Shown here piece after piece: positions 21,819-30,620 of a stretch of 64,000 nucleotides of DNA. How positions within the stretch are numbered: the first letter of the stretch is position 1; every line of letters starts with the position of its first letter. The notes under the pieces are model-generated. The model ran no database searches, was not told the DNA's origin, and worked only from the letters and a program-made list of their open reading frames with translations. The position numbers were made by a program, and so were the translations under genes. This DNA is from Myxococcales bacterium (GTDB lineage: Bacteria; Myxococcota_A; Polyangia; Polyangiales; Polyangiaceae): the NCBI GenBank assembly GCA_016712525.1, contig JADJQX010000007.1, positions 1,736,001 through 1,800,000 on the forward strand. Reading direction: 5' to 3'.

Positions 21819-22973
21819 ATGGCAAAAATCGAGATCGGCGAGGCAGGTCCAGGCCTCCGCCGCGTGGTGGTGTTTTTGATAGTCCTCGTCGTCACGGCCT
21901 TCGCGGGCTGCGGCATGACCAAGCGGATCGACGCAGGGCACGTCGGCATTCGCGTCAAGCTCGCCGGCAACGATCGCGGCGTGCAGGACATGGAGCTGAA
22001 GACGGGCTGGGTCGTCTATAACCCGATGTTCGAGCAGATCGTGCTCTTCCCGACCAGCGTGCAGAACATCGTGTGGACTGCGAGCCACAACGAGGGCTCT
22101 CCGCACGACGACAGCATCACGTTCTCGTCCTCCGAGGGCGTCAACGTGAACGGCGACATCGGCCTCTCGTTCCACATCGACCCGACGCTCGCCCCGAAGC
22201 TCTACGGGCGCTTCCGCCAGAACGACATGATGGCGCTCGCCAACGGGTACGTGCGCAACGTCATCCGCGAGGCCTTCAACGAGGTCGCGTCCACCATGCC
22301 GGTCCAGGAGATCTACGGCTCGGGCAAGTCGAAGATGCTCGCCGAGGTGCAGCGGCGCGTCGCGGCGAACCTCGGGAAAGACGGCATCGTCATCGACCAG
22401 CTCACCATCAACGGGGCGCTCCGCCTGCCGGAGAACGTCGCCCAGGCGATCAACCGCGCGATGGAGGCCACGCAGAACGCCATCCAGAGCGAGAACCGCG
22501 TGCGTCAGGTGCGCGCCGAGGCCGACCAGGCCGTCACGCAAGCGACCGGCGCCGCCGAGGCGATGCGCCAGAAGGCCCAAGGCGAAGCGGACGCGCTGCT
22601 CATCCGCGCCCGCTCCGAGGCCAAAGCGAACGAGATCATCCGGCTCAGCGTGTCGCCGACGGTGCTCCAATACCGCAGCCTCGAGCGCTGGAACGGGCAG
22701 CTCCCGGTCTACACCGCGGGCGGCAACGGCCAACTCCCGATGCTCACGATCGACGCGACCAAGCTCGGAGGTGGCCTCGACGAGAACGCGCGCCAGAAGA
22801 GGCTGAAGGAGCTCCTCGAGGAGCGAGGGCCGGGCCAAACGCAGGGCTCGCTCTCCCAGGGGCAGCCTGCCCCGGCGCAACCTGCGGCGAAGCCCGCCGA
22901 AGCCCCGGCCCAGCCCCAACCGGCCCAGCCCCAACCGGCCCCGCCACCCAAAGGCGCGCCGATCGCCCCCTGA
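21819..22973 (+). CDS. SPFH/Band 7 (prohibitin-like) protein with possible lipobox
   Basis: 384 aa. A hydrophobic N-terminus (residues 15-30) ends in AFAGC, a near-lipobox with Cys31. Residues 37-265 are an SPFH domain (DAGHVGIRVK, then VNVNGDIGLSFHI), including the long Ala/Glu/Gln-rich helix (QVRAEADQAVTQATGAAEAM) that drives ring or filament assembly. The C-terminal 60 residues are Pro/Gln/Ala-rich with a repeated PAQPQ unit. Prohibitin-type proteins organise membrane microdomains and proteases. The usual NfeD or HflK partner is not adjacent. The possible lipid anchor, if real, would place the domain outside the cytoplasm. Confidence 0.85.
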   Translation: MAKIEIGEAGPGLRRVVVFLIVLVVTAFAGCGMTKRIDAGHVGIRVKLAGNDRGVQDMELKTGWVVYNPMFEQIVLFPTSVQNIVWTASHNEGSPHDDSITFSSSEGVNVNGDIGLSFHIDPTLAPKLYGRFRQNDMMALANGYVRNVIREAFNEVASTMPVQEIYGSGKSKMLAEVQRRVAANLGKDGIVIDQLTINGALRLPENVAQAINRAMEATQNAIQSENRVRQVRAEADQAVTQATGAAEAMRQKAQGEADALLIRARSEAKANEIIRLSVSPTVLQYRSLERWNGQLPVYTAGGNGQLPMLTIDATKLGGGLDENARQKRLKELLEERGPGQTQGSLSQGQPAPAQPAAKPAEAPAQPQPAQPQPAPPPKGAPIAP

Positions 22974-22992
22974 AGCGGGGCTCGGGTACGAG

Positions 22993-23026
22993 ATCGCCCT
23001 CGCCGTGCTCTCGCGGCGGGGGCGAT
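22993..23026 (+). terminator. GC-rich stem-loop after the SPFH gene
   Basis: Arms at 22993-23005 and 23014-23026 form a 13-bp stem with one G-U pair and an 8-base loop, 20 bp after the stop codon. There is no T run, so it could act as a GC-rich hairpin terminator or an mRNA 3' stabiliser. The remaining 240 bp to the next gene show no supported ORF. Confidence 0.5.
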
Positions 23027-23269
23027 GCCATTTGACGAGCGAACGGCGGAGGAGTAAGGGGGAGGGGTCGGGAAAGGTTGTCGGGCCCATCGGCCTCGGC
23101 CTTTTTGCGAAACCCGCCGTCGCCGCGGATCTTGGTCCCGGCGCAGCGAGACCGGAGTCCGTAGGCACGATTGGCGAGCCCGGCCCCGGCCCCCCGACGA
23201 CGACGCGGGAGCCCCGCCCACACACCGCGCAAGAGCGCGCGATATCAGCGAAGAGGACGAACAGATCCC

Positions 23270-24832
23270 ATGACGTTTACCGAAGCCGCGGCCGAGGTCT
23301 TGCGCATCGCCGGCAAGCCCCTCCACTACAAGGAAATCACCGAGCTGGCCGTCGAGAAGAACCTCTTGTCGCACGTCGGCAAGAGCCCCGAGGTGACCAT
23401 GGGCGCCCGACTCGCGGCGCTGCTTAAAAAAGAAGACAAGACGAACCCCATCGTCCGGGTGAAGCCGGGCGTGTTCGCCTTGCGCGACTGGAACGAGAAG
23501 AAGAAGGGCAAGAAGGGCGAGCCCACCGAGACCGAGATCGCCGAGGCCGCTGGCGAGGGCATCGAGGAGGCCGCCGAGGTCAACGCGCTCGAGGTCGAAG
23601 CCGCCACGCGCTTGGCCGCCGCCCCGTCCGAAGGAGACGAGGACGAAGTGCTCGTGTCGGGCGAGGACGAGCTCCGCCGCAACCTCGCGGCGAGCGGCGC
23701 CGAGCTCTTCGACGACGAGGACGACGACGATCAACCCATCTTGGCCGCCCCGCCGAGCAGCAACGCCGCGCTCCCGCAAGGGGACGCCGCCGATGGTGGC
23801 CGTCGCCGTCGTCGCCGCCGCCGCCGCGGTCGCGGAGGGCGCGAGGGAGCCGAAGGCGCTCCGGGCGAGCCGGGCTCCGGTGAGCGCGCCGAGCCGGGGT
23901 TCACGGTCGAAGGCGAGGACGCACCCCCCGCCCGCGATCCTCTCGCGCCGGCCCCGCGCCCGCAGGTCCGCGAGCGCCACCAGATCATGGCGGGCGGCGC
24001 CCCGAACGGGATCGAAGCCCCGCCGGTCGCCGAAGGGGACGAGCTGCTCGGGCGCGAGCTCGCCGACGCGGCGCTCCTCGCGATGGGCGGGTTCGATCGC
24101 AACCAAGGGCCGGTGCCGCAGCGCACGGTGACCGACGCGCTCATGCGGCGCGGGCGCCTCTCGGGCGATCCTCAGCTCGCGCAGTCCCAGCTCATGGCCG
24201 CCCTCCGCGCCGACAACCTCCGCCGCCAGGCGCAGGGGCAGCGCCCGAGGTTCCGGTTCTCGCCAGGCTTCCGCCTCGCCCTCACCGACTGGCACATGAG
24301 CCCCGAGCTCGTGCGCCTCGAGCAGGACGCCATCGCCGCCGTGGAGAGGTACCGCGAAGCTTCCCGCCGCGCCATGCTGCGAAAGCTCCAAGAGCTGCCC
24401 GGCCACGCGTTCATGGAGCTCGTGCTCCTCGGGCTCGAGCGTGCGGGAATGGCGAGCCTCCGCGCCGTGCGCCGGGCCGGGTCGCCCGGCGGTGAGTCGC
24501 ACTTCGCGGCCACCCACAAGAACGGGAGCGACGAGATCCGCACGGCGATCGTCGTGCGACGCGACGGCCGCGAGATCGGGCGCGAGCGCGTGAGCGACCT
24601 CCGCGGGGCGCTCCATCACTACGGGCCCGCGCAGGCAGGCTGGCTCGTCACGACGGGGCAGGTGCTCTCCGGGGCACGCGAGGAGGCGTCCGCGCCGAAC
24701 GCCGCGCCCGTCGCCTTGTTCGACGGCACCGCCCTCGTGCGCTTGCTCGAGGACAACGACGTCGGCGTCGTGAAGACGCGCCTCACGACGGCGATCCCCG
24801 ACCTCGAGCTGTTCGACACGCTCCGAGGCTGA
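23270..24832 (+). CDS. HARE-HTH protein with Arg-rich segment and Mrr-like nuclease domain
   Basis: 520 aa from ATG 23270, with AGAGGA upstream. Residues 2-73 are a HARE-HTH domain (TEAAAEVLRIAGKPLHYKEI, ending FALRDW), proposed to recognise modified DNA or link chromatin proteins. An acidic stretch (140-165) is followed by a nine-Arg run (about 179-187), then a helical region. Residues 375-510 resemble an Mrr-type restriction endonuclease fold (HAFMELVLLGLERAG, then GWLVTTGQVLSGAREEA, ending with a DGTALVRLL-type strand). The usual catalytic QxK strand is VVR here (TAIVVRR, about 425-431) and the preceding acidic residue is not clear, so nuclease activity is doubtful. Confidence 0.8.
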   Translation: MTFTEAAAEVLRIAGKPLHYKEITELAVEKNLLSHVGKSPEVTMGARLAALLKKEDKTNPIVRVKPGVFALRDWNEKKKGKKGEPTETEIAEAAGEGIEEAAEVNALEVEAATRLAAAPSEGDEDEVLVSGEDELRRNLAASGAELFDDEDDDDQPILAAPPSSNAALPQGDAADGGRRRRRRRRRGRGGREGAEGAPGEPGSGERAEPGFTVEGEDAPPARDPLAPAPRPQVRERHQIMAGGAPNGIEAPPVAEGDELLGRELADAALLAMGGFDRNQGPVPQRTVTDALMRRGRLSGDPQLAQSQLMAALRADNLRRQAQGQRPRFRFSPGFRLALTDWHMSPELVRLEQDAIAAVERYREASRRAMLRKLQELPGHAFMELVLLGLERAGMASLRAVRRAGSPGGESHFAATHKNGSDEIRTAIVVRRDGREIGRERVSDLRGALHHYGPAQAGWLVTTGQVLSGAREEASAPNAAPVALFDGTALVRLLEDNDVGVVKTRLTTAIPDLELFDTLRG

Positions 24833-24853
24833 GAGCGCAGCCATCCACCCGCC

Positions 24854-24892
24854 ACCACGTCGCGTACGCCGCCAACGGCCGCGCGACGTGGT
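24854..24892 (+). terminator. Perfect 11-bp inverted repeat after the HARE-HTH gene
   Basis: ACCACGTCGCG (24854-24864) and CGCGACGTGGT (24882-24892) form an 11-bp perfect stem with a 17-base loop, 22 bp after the stop. No T run follows. It may be a terminator or a binding site for a regulator of the downstream lipoprotein genes. Confidence 0.45.
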
Positions 24893-24947
24893 AGCTCGGC
24901 CGCGCCTTTCGGCTCGACCCTGGGCATGGAGCGGCTAGTCTTCGCCC

Positions 24948-27065
24948 ATGGCGAACGTCTCACGTGGTCCGTCTCGGAGCCGCGGCGCTCGGTGGTCGAA
25001 GCGAGGCGCCGTCGCGCTCGTGCTCGTCGCGGGTGTCGCCACCGCGATGGCCGCGTGCCTCCCGGGCGGCAACGCCGTGCCCGCGGGGGACGAGGCGGAC
25101 GCCGGCGGGTTGTCGCTCGGCGACGGGTCGACGCTCGGCCCGCGCGCAGACGTCGACCTCGGGGATCCGTTCGCGCTCGATGGCCTCCTCCCGGCACACG
25201 GTCCCTTCTCCGGCAAGACGCGCGCGCTCGTGTCGGGGCGGGGCTTCTCGAGCGACATGCGCGTGTTCGTCGGCGGCGTCGAGGTACCGAGGGAAGCCGT
25301 GTTCGCGTCGAACGTGACACGCATCGCGATCGAGGTCCCCCCCGGCAAACCCGGCCCCGCGGAAGTACGCGTAAAGAATACGAAAACAGCCGAAGAGCGG
25401 GCCCTTCCGGCCGGCTTCACCTACGACGCCGTCGTGCTCCGCCCCGACTCCGGCGCCACGAGCGGTGGCACGCGCATCGAGGTCGAAGGCAGCGGCACGG
25501 CGTTCGTCGCAGCGACCACCGTCGCGATCGGCGGGCGCCCTTGCACGGACGTGTCGGTGAAGGACACGACCCACCTCGCGTGCACCACCCCCGAGCACTC
25601 GGCCGGCGCGAAGGACGTCGTCGTGACGACCGGGGTCGACCGCATCCAGGTGCGTGAAGCTTACACCTACAGCGACGCGGCCGACGGATACCGCGGCGGG
25701 CTCTCGGGAGGAGCGCTCGCGGGACGCATCAAGGTGCTCGCGTTCGATTCCTTCACCGGCAAACCGCTCGCGGGCGGGACGGTCGTCGTGGGGGGAGATC
25801 TCGCGACCGCGAAGATCGCCAAGGTCTCGCAGTCCGGCGCCGTGGAGCTCTCGGATCCCTCCTTCACGAGCAAGCTCACGGTCAGCGTCGCCGCGAAGTG
25901 CCACCAGCCCATGACGTTCGTCGACGTGCCCGTCGATACGGTCACGGTGTACCTCGACCCGGTCATGGACCTCTCGTGCGCCGAAGGGGACCCTCCCTCG
26001 ATCGGCGGGGGCGGAGGGCGGTTCGGTGGCATCATCGAAGGGGAGCTCGTGTTCCCCGGCGGCGTCGAGTTCCGCCGCGCCGGGTGGTCGGGTGTCCCCG
26101 CGCCGAAGCGGCCCACGGAGCGCCAGGCCGCCTACGTCTTCTTTTCGCAGGCCTCTCCGGGAGAGCGCTTCGTCCTCCCCGAGGCGGTAACGGCGGTCAC
26201 CCCCGACTCTCCGGGCAGCGCGGGCTACCTCTTCAACGTGGTCGGCGCGCCGGGCAACCACACGCTCTACGCCGTGGCAGGCCTCGAGGACCGCAGCGAG
26301 TCTCCCCCGCGGTTCGTGCCCTACGTGCTCGGCTTCGTGCGAGGCGTCGGGCTCGGCGCGAGGCAGAAGGTCGTCGGCGCCGACATTTTCATGAACGTCA
26401 TCGCCGACGCACCGCTCGCCGTCAGCGCAACCACGCCACCCCCGGCGCCACGCTCGCCCGACCGGCTCGTCACGCAGGTCGCGCTCTCGCTCGGCACGGG
26501 CTTCGCGACCCTCCCCCTCGGGGAACGGACGACGCTGCTCCCGGTCACGGCACCCATCACGTACATCGGGCTCCCCTCCCTCGACGCCGCCGCCGCCACC
26601 GAGTCGTACGTGATCTCGGCGCGCGCCGTCAGCGGGCCTCGCGCAGAGCTCCCGCTGAGCGCGGTGTCGCGCGTGCGGACGAACGGCCAACAGATCGCCC
26701 TCGGAGGGTTTCTGCCCGTGCCCCAAATGGTGGCCCCCGCCGCCGGCGCATGGGACGGAAAACGCATAAAATTCAACATGATACCCGAGTCGACCACGGC
26801 CGACTTGGTCAAGGTCTCGGTTCTGTCGCGGGGCGGTCTCGTGGGCTGGACGATCGTCCTCCCGGGCAACGTCCGCGACGCCGCGATCCCCGACCTCTCC
26901 GCGCTCCCCGGGCCCGACATGCTCGGCCTCGTACGTGGCCCGATCGTGTCGACGGTCTCGGTCGCCCGGATCGAGGCGTTCGACTACGGGAGGCTCCGCT
27001 TCGGGCAGCTCGGCAGCGGGTCGTGGTCGGCGTCGGCGGTCGACAGCCTCGCCGGGGTGTTCTGA
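24948..27065 (+). CDS. Surface lipoprotein with two IPT/TIG domains
   Basis: 705 aa. A signal peptide ends in a lipobox with Cys37 (ATAMAAC). Residues about 75-160 and 162-245 are IPT/TIG immunoglobulin-like folds (VSGRGFSSDMRVFVGG; GGTRIEVEGSG). A following domain (KVLAFDSFTGKPLAGGTVVV) resembles a carboxypeptidase-regulatory-like beta fold. The rest is beta-rich and unassigned. IPT/TIG domains usually present binding surfaces on the cell exterior. AT-rich rare-codon patches occur at 25364-25396 and 26754-26790. The next lipoprotein gene begins at the base after the stop, so they form an operon. Confidence 0.85.
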   Translation: MANVSRGPSRSRGARWSKRGAVALVLVAGVATAMAACLPGGNAVPAGDEADAGGLSLGDGSTLGPRADVDLGDPFALDGLLPAHGPFSGKTRALVSGRGFSSDMRVFVGGVEVPREAVFASNVTRIAIEVPPGKPGPAEVRVKNTKTAEERALPAGFTYDAVVLRPDSGATSGGTRIEVEGSGTAFVAATTVAIGGRPCTDVSVKDTTHLACTTPEHSAGAKDVVVTTGVDRIQVREAYTYSDAADGYRGGLSGGALAGRIKVLAFDSFTGKPLAGGTVVVGGDLATAKIAKVSQSGAVELSDPSFTSKLTVSVAAKCHQPMTFVDVPVDTVTVYLDPVMDLSCAEGDPPSIGGGGGRFGGIIEGELVFPGGVEFRRAGWSGVPAPKRPTERQAAYVFFSQASPGERFVLPEAVTAVTPDSPGSAGYLFNVVGAPGNHTLYAVAGLEDRSESPPRFVPYVLGFVRGVGLGARQKVVGADIFMNVIADAPLAVSATTPPPAPRSPDRLVTQVALSLGTGFATLPLGERTTLLPVTAPITYIGLPSLDAAAATESYVISARAVSGPRAELPLSAVSRVRTNGQQIALGGFLPVPQMVAPAAGAWDGKRIKFNMIPESTTADLVKVSVLSRGGLVGWTIVLPGNVRDAAIPDLSALPGPDMLGLVRGPIVSTVSVARIEAFDYGRLRFGQLGSGSWSASAVDSLAGVF

Positions 27066-29021
27066 GTGGGGCGCGAGCCCACGCGACGGGCGCGCCCGTT
27101 CTCTCGAGCCGCCGCCATCGGGGTCGCCGTCGTGGTCGCCTCGGCGTGCCAGTTCGACCCTTCGTACCGGGACGTGCCCGACGCGCGCCCGGCGTGCACG
27201 GAGGGCGCGTTGGCCTGCCAGGGCAAGGTGCTCGAGCGCTGCACGGGGGCGGCGTTCGCCCCACTCGACGATTGCGGCGCACGAGCCCTCGTGTGCTCGA
27301 ATCGGCTCGGTCGATGCGCGGCCTGCGAGCCGGGGACGACCCGCTGCGACGGGGCCACGGTGCTCACGTGCAACGTCGACGGCGCCGGTGAGGCCCGCGG
27401 CGAAACGTGCGACGCCTCCAAGAAGATCGCCTGCCGCGGCGGGGCGTGCGTGAACCTCTGCACGCTCGCCGAGACGAACCGCTCCAACGTCGGCTGCGAG
27501 TACTGGGCAGTCGATCTCGACAACGCCGTGACGAGCTCGGGCAGCGCCGCCGCGCAGCAGTTCGCGGTCGTCGTCTCCAATCCTCAGCCCGATCTCCCGG
27601 CGAAGATCGTCGTCGAGGAGGACCTGGCCAAGCCTGGCGAACCGGCGCGCACCCGCGTGGTCGCCGAGGCGGTCGTGTCGCCGCGGAACCTCGAGGTGCT
27701 CAAGCTCGGGCCGAAAGAGGTCGACGGCTCGGCCGAAGGCACGTTCGACACGGGTCCGGGCACGGCCCTCTCGCGCGGCGCGTACCGCGTCACGAGCGAC
27801 GTGCCCATCGTGGCCTACCAGTTCAACCCTCTCGAGAACGCCAACGTGTTCTCGAACGACGCGTCGCAGCTCTTGCCCGTCCCGGCGCTCACGGGCTCGA
27901 GCCAGGGGGGCTACGTGATCGCCGGGTGGCCCCAGACCATCGCGAGGAGCGAGGATCCCGCGCAGAACTTCGGCACGGACCTCCGCGCGTTCCTCGCCAT
28001 CGTGGGCACGAGGCCCGACACGCGGGTCACCGTGAGGACCACGGCGCGCATCGTGTCGGGTGGGCCTTCGTTCCTCCCGCAGGGCACGCCGAAGGGCGGA
28101 ACGATCGAGGTCACGCTCCAGCCCTTCGAGGTCTTGAACCTCGAGACCGGAGACTTCAACGCCGACTTCACGGGCACCATCGTCACCGCCGACAAGCCCG
28201 TCGTCGCGTTCCCGGGGAGCGAGGCGTCCGACGCGCCGTTCTTCAGCACGCTGGCCGAGCGTCAGTGCTGCGCGGATCACCTCGAGGAGCAGGCCGTGCC
28301 CACCCGCGCGGTCGGCAAACGCTACGTGCTCGGCCGCGTGCCGAACCGCTCGCGCGCGGTCGCCGCGGCGGGGGGAGCCGTGGGGCCCTTCGACGAGCCC
28401 GAGTACTACCGCGTCGTGGCCGTGAACCCCGGGAAGACCACCGTAAGGACCTCCCTGCCCCCTCCTTTCGCCGAGGTCGTCCTCGACGGGGTCGGCGCGA
28501 ACGTCACCATCGCGACCACGCGCGACGCCACCCTCGACGCGGACGCGCCGGTCGTCGTGGCGGACGTCCAGGTGAGCCAAGACGGCGCCGGCATTCCGCG
28601 GGGCCTCCCCGGCGGAGATCCGAGCCTCACGTTCCTTCCGCCCATCGAGCAGTGGCGCTCCGACTACGTCTTGCTCACGCCGGACAAGTACGCGTTCGAC
28701 TTCCTCGTGATCTCGGCGCCGCGCGAGGCGCAGGTCTTCCTCGATGGCTCTCCTGTCAGCGCCGCCACGTGCGAGGTCGCCGGGACCGACGGCAAGAGCC
28801 GCGAGAGCTCGGCCTACCTCGTCTACCGCTGCCAGCTCTCGTTCCCCACGATCGACCCCGTGGCGCGTCCGCCGGACAACGTGAAGCCGGGTCGCCAGAA
28901 CGACGGAGTCCACCGCGTCCAAGCCGACTACCCGGTCGGCGTGCTCGTGTACGGGTTCGATTCGTTCGTGAGCTACGCCTACGCCGGCGGGACCGACCTC
29001 TCCGAGATCAACGTCCGCTGA
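27066..29021 (+). CDS. IgGFc-binding-like surface lipoprotein
   Basis: 651 aa from GTG 27066, directly after the previous stop. The lipobox Cys is at 28 (VVASAC). Residues 40-135 hold Cys-rich short modules (CQGKVLERCTG; CEPGTTRCDG; CNVDG) as seen in myxobacterial secreted proteins. Residues about 140-640 match the IgGFc-binding N-terminal-like domain, including YRVTSDVPIVAYQFNPLEN, CCADHLEEQAVP and the end DYPVGVLVYGF. In bacteria such proteins are adhesin-like with unknown ligands. The pair with the IPT/TIG lipoprotein suggests a two-component surface complex. Confidence 0.85.
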   Translation: MGREPTRRARPFSRAAAIGVAVVVASACQFDPSYRDVPDARPACTEGALACQGKVLERCTGAAFAPLDDCGARALVCSNRLGRCAACEPGTTRCDGATVLTCNVDGAGEARGETCDASKKIACRGGACVNLCTLAETNRSNVGCEYWAVDLDNAVTSSGSAAAQQFAVVVSNPQPDLPAKIVVEEDLAKPGEPARTRVVAEAVVSPRNLEVLKLGPKEVDGSAEGTFDTGPGTALSRGAYRVTSDVPIVAYQFNPLENANVFSNDASQLLPVPALTGSSQGGYVIAGWPQTIARSEDPAQNFGTDLRAFLAIVGTRPDTRVTVRTTARIVSGGPSFLPQGTPKGGTIEVTLQPFEVLNLETGDFNADFTGTIVTADKPVVAFPGSEASDAPFFSTLAERQCCADHLEEQAVPTRAVGKRYVLGRVPNRSRAVAAAGGAVGPFDEPEYYRVVAVNPGKTTVRTSLPPPFAEVVLDGVGANVTIATTRDATLDADAPVVVADVQVSQDGAGIPRGLPGGDPSLTFLPPIEQWRSDYVLLTPDKYAFDFLVISAPREAQVFLDGSPVSAATCEVAGTDGKSRESSAYLVYRCQLSFPTIDPVARPPDNVKPGRQNDGVHRVQADYPVGVLVYGFDSFVSYAYAGGTDLSEINVR

Positions 29022-29022
29022 G

Positions 29023-29043
29023 ATAAAGCACAAAGAACTTTAT
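29023..29043 (+). terminator. Weak AT-rich inverted repeat after the lipoprotein operon
   Basis: ATAAAG (29023-29028) and CTTTAT (29038-29043) flank a 9-base A-rich loop directly after the stop and are followed by TCTTGTCTT. The stem is short and AT-rich, so this is only a candidate terminator. Confidence 0.3.
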
Positions 29044-29152
29044 TCTTGTCTTCTCGCGGATGGAAGGGCTCTCCGTTGGGCGCACGCGCGCGTTTGCGAC
29101 CGGCCGGCGCGCGGCGATTGCCGGCCGAAGGTGCGCTTGCTACCTCTCCGGC

Positions 29153-30295
29153 ATGCGCCCTCTTCGCTTCGCCTCGCTCCTCGGCCTCTGGGCGCTCGCC
29201 TTCTGCCCTCGCGCCGCGCTCGCCGTTCCCCCCGCGAAGGCGACCCCGCAACCGAAGAAGCCCGAGGCCCCGACCCTCCCCGCCCCGAAGGTCACACTCG
29301 ACGTGGAGATTCCCGCGCAGGGCACCCTCGCGACGATGCGCCTCAAGAACACCGGCGAGGCGCCGCTCCGGGTCGTGACCGACGTGAGGCTCCTCCGCAT
29401 CACGGTGCCCGCGCCCAAGCCCGAAGGGCCGCTCCCGCGCGGCAAGAAGCCGCCGACGTCCGTCGAGTGCGCCATCCCTGCTCAGGATCGGCCGAAGGGC
29501 GACGGGGACGCCAAGCTGCTCGGGCCAGGAAAGACCTACGTCCAACGTTTCGACCTCCGCGCGCTCTGTTTCTCCGCCGAGGCGACCCGCGCGCTCGCGG
29601 CGGCGACGCGCATCTCCGCGGCCTATGGCTTCGAGGGCAAAGGTCTCGAGGCGCCCTTCGCCGTGGGGCCCCTCGACCCGACCGACGCCGAGCCCAAGCC
29701 CACGCTCGCGAACGCCAAGGAGGTCCGCATGGCCGAGCGAGACCTGGGCGCGCACACGTCGCTCGAGACATCGCCCGCCGCCCCGAGCACGAGCGCCCCT
29801 CCCGAGCCCCCACGCGCCGACGATACCCCGGCACCGGCGCCCCCGCGTCTCACGCTCGGCGCGACGCCGCGCATCGACACGAACGACGAGCTCTCCGCGG
29901 GCCTCACGGTCACCTTGAAGAACGAGTCGTCGCGCGGCGTCCCGCTCGCGTTCCGCACGACCGCGCTCGTCGTCGACGTGACCTCCCCCTCGGGCCAGAG
30001 GTCGACGTGCAGCGTGCCGGGCTTGACCTCGCTCGGCCGGGATCTCGTGCCGGTCGTCGGCGCCGGGCGCACGTCGAGCCTCTCGGTGGTGATCGGCCGC
30101 TTCTGCCCCGCGGGCACCTTCGACGAGCGCGGTGTCTACACGCTAAGCTCCCGAATCGACACACGAAAAACGACGGTCACGGCGCCGTACCCGGGGCTCT
30201 ACTCCGGGGTCGTCGTGGCCTCGTCACCGACGCTCCTTCGCATGCGCGCGGGCTCGGCCCCGCCCGCCCAAGAGCTCCGCCCGCTCATCGAGTGA
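29153..30295 (+). CDS. Secreted hypothetical protein with two beta-rich halves
   Basis: 380 aa from ATG 29153; an earlier in-frame start at 29060 would add a basic leader ahead of the signal peptide. The signal peptide (residues 1-24) ends AALA. Residues 45-190 and 235-375 look like two related beta-sandwich modules (VTLDVEIPAQGTLATMRLKN; LSAGLTVTLKNESSRGV), joined by a Pro/Ala linker. I do not recognise a named family. An AT-rich rare-codon patch is at 30141-30178. Its end overlaps the GIY-YIG gene end by 11 bp (convergent). Confidence 0.7.
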   Translation: MRPLRFASLLGLWALAFCPRAALAVPPAKATPQPKKPEAPTLPAPKVTLDVEIPAQGTLATMRLKNTGEAPLRVVTDVRLLRITVPAPKPEGPLPRGKKPPTSVECAIPAQDRPKGDGDAKLLGPGKTYVQRFDLRALCFSAEATRALAAATRISAAYGFEGKGLEAPFAVGPLDPTDAEPKPTLANAKEVRMAERDLGAHTSLETSPAAPSTSAPPEPPRADDTPAPAPPRLTLGATPRIDTNDELSAGLTVTLKNESSRGVPLAFRTTALVVDVTSPSGQRSTCSVPGLTSLGRDLVPVVGAGRTSSLSVVIGRFCPAGTFDERGVYTLSSRIDTRKTTVTAPYPGLYSGVVVASSPTLLRMRAGSAPPAQELRPLIE

Positions 30296-30620
30296 GCGCG
30301 CGCGCGTCGACCACACGGCGGGCGAACGCGGCGAGGCGGGCCTTGCGACCGACCAGCCGCAGCTTCTCGGCGCGCGACCGTCGCTTGAACCGAGCCTCGA
30401 CCGCGAGCGCGTCGCCCTTCGCACCGCAGACGACGACACGAAGGAGCTCGAGGGGCCCGCGCCCACGCGTGTACTTTGCACCCTTCCCCTCCGCGTGGGC
30501 TCGGAACCGTGCGCGCGCGTCCTTGGCGATGCCCGCGTAGAGCGAGCCGTCCCCGCACCGGACGACGTAGAAGCTCCACGCATCCGGCGCAGGCTCCGGC
30601 GCCACCGCGGCACGGCTCAC
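30285..30620 (-). CDS. GIY-YIG domain protein (UPF0213/YhbQ-like)
   Basis: 111 aa. The GTG start overlaps the crotonase stop (GTGA). The single GIY-YIG domain runs from SFYVVRCGDGSLYAGI (the GIY/YIG strands, here YVV and YAG) through the conserved Arg segment (ARFRAHAEGKGAKYTRGR) to the late Glu (ALAVEARFKR). Small stand-alone proteins of this type have weak nuclease activity in some bacteria and are proposed DNA repair factors. It is the last gene of the marR/BKACE operon, an unexpected position for a nuclease. Confidence 0.85.
   Translation of the reverse strand: MSRAAVAPEPAPDAWSFYVVRCGDGSLYAGIAKDARARFRAHAEGKGAKYTRGRGPLELLRVVVCGAKGDALAVEARFKRRSRAEKLRLVGRKARLAAFARRVVDARALTR

Noticed and set aside
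24960..29033. 1357-aa minus-strand ORF opposite the lipoproteins
   Set aside because: No recognisable domain; composition is that of an antisense shadow, and both plus-strand genes have lipoboxes and domains.
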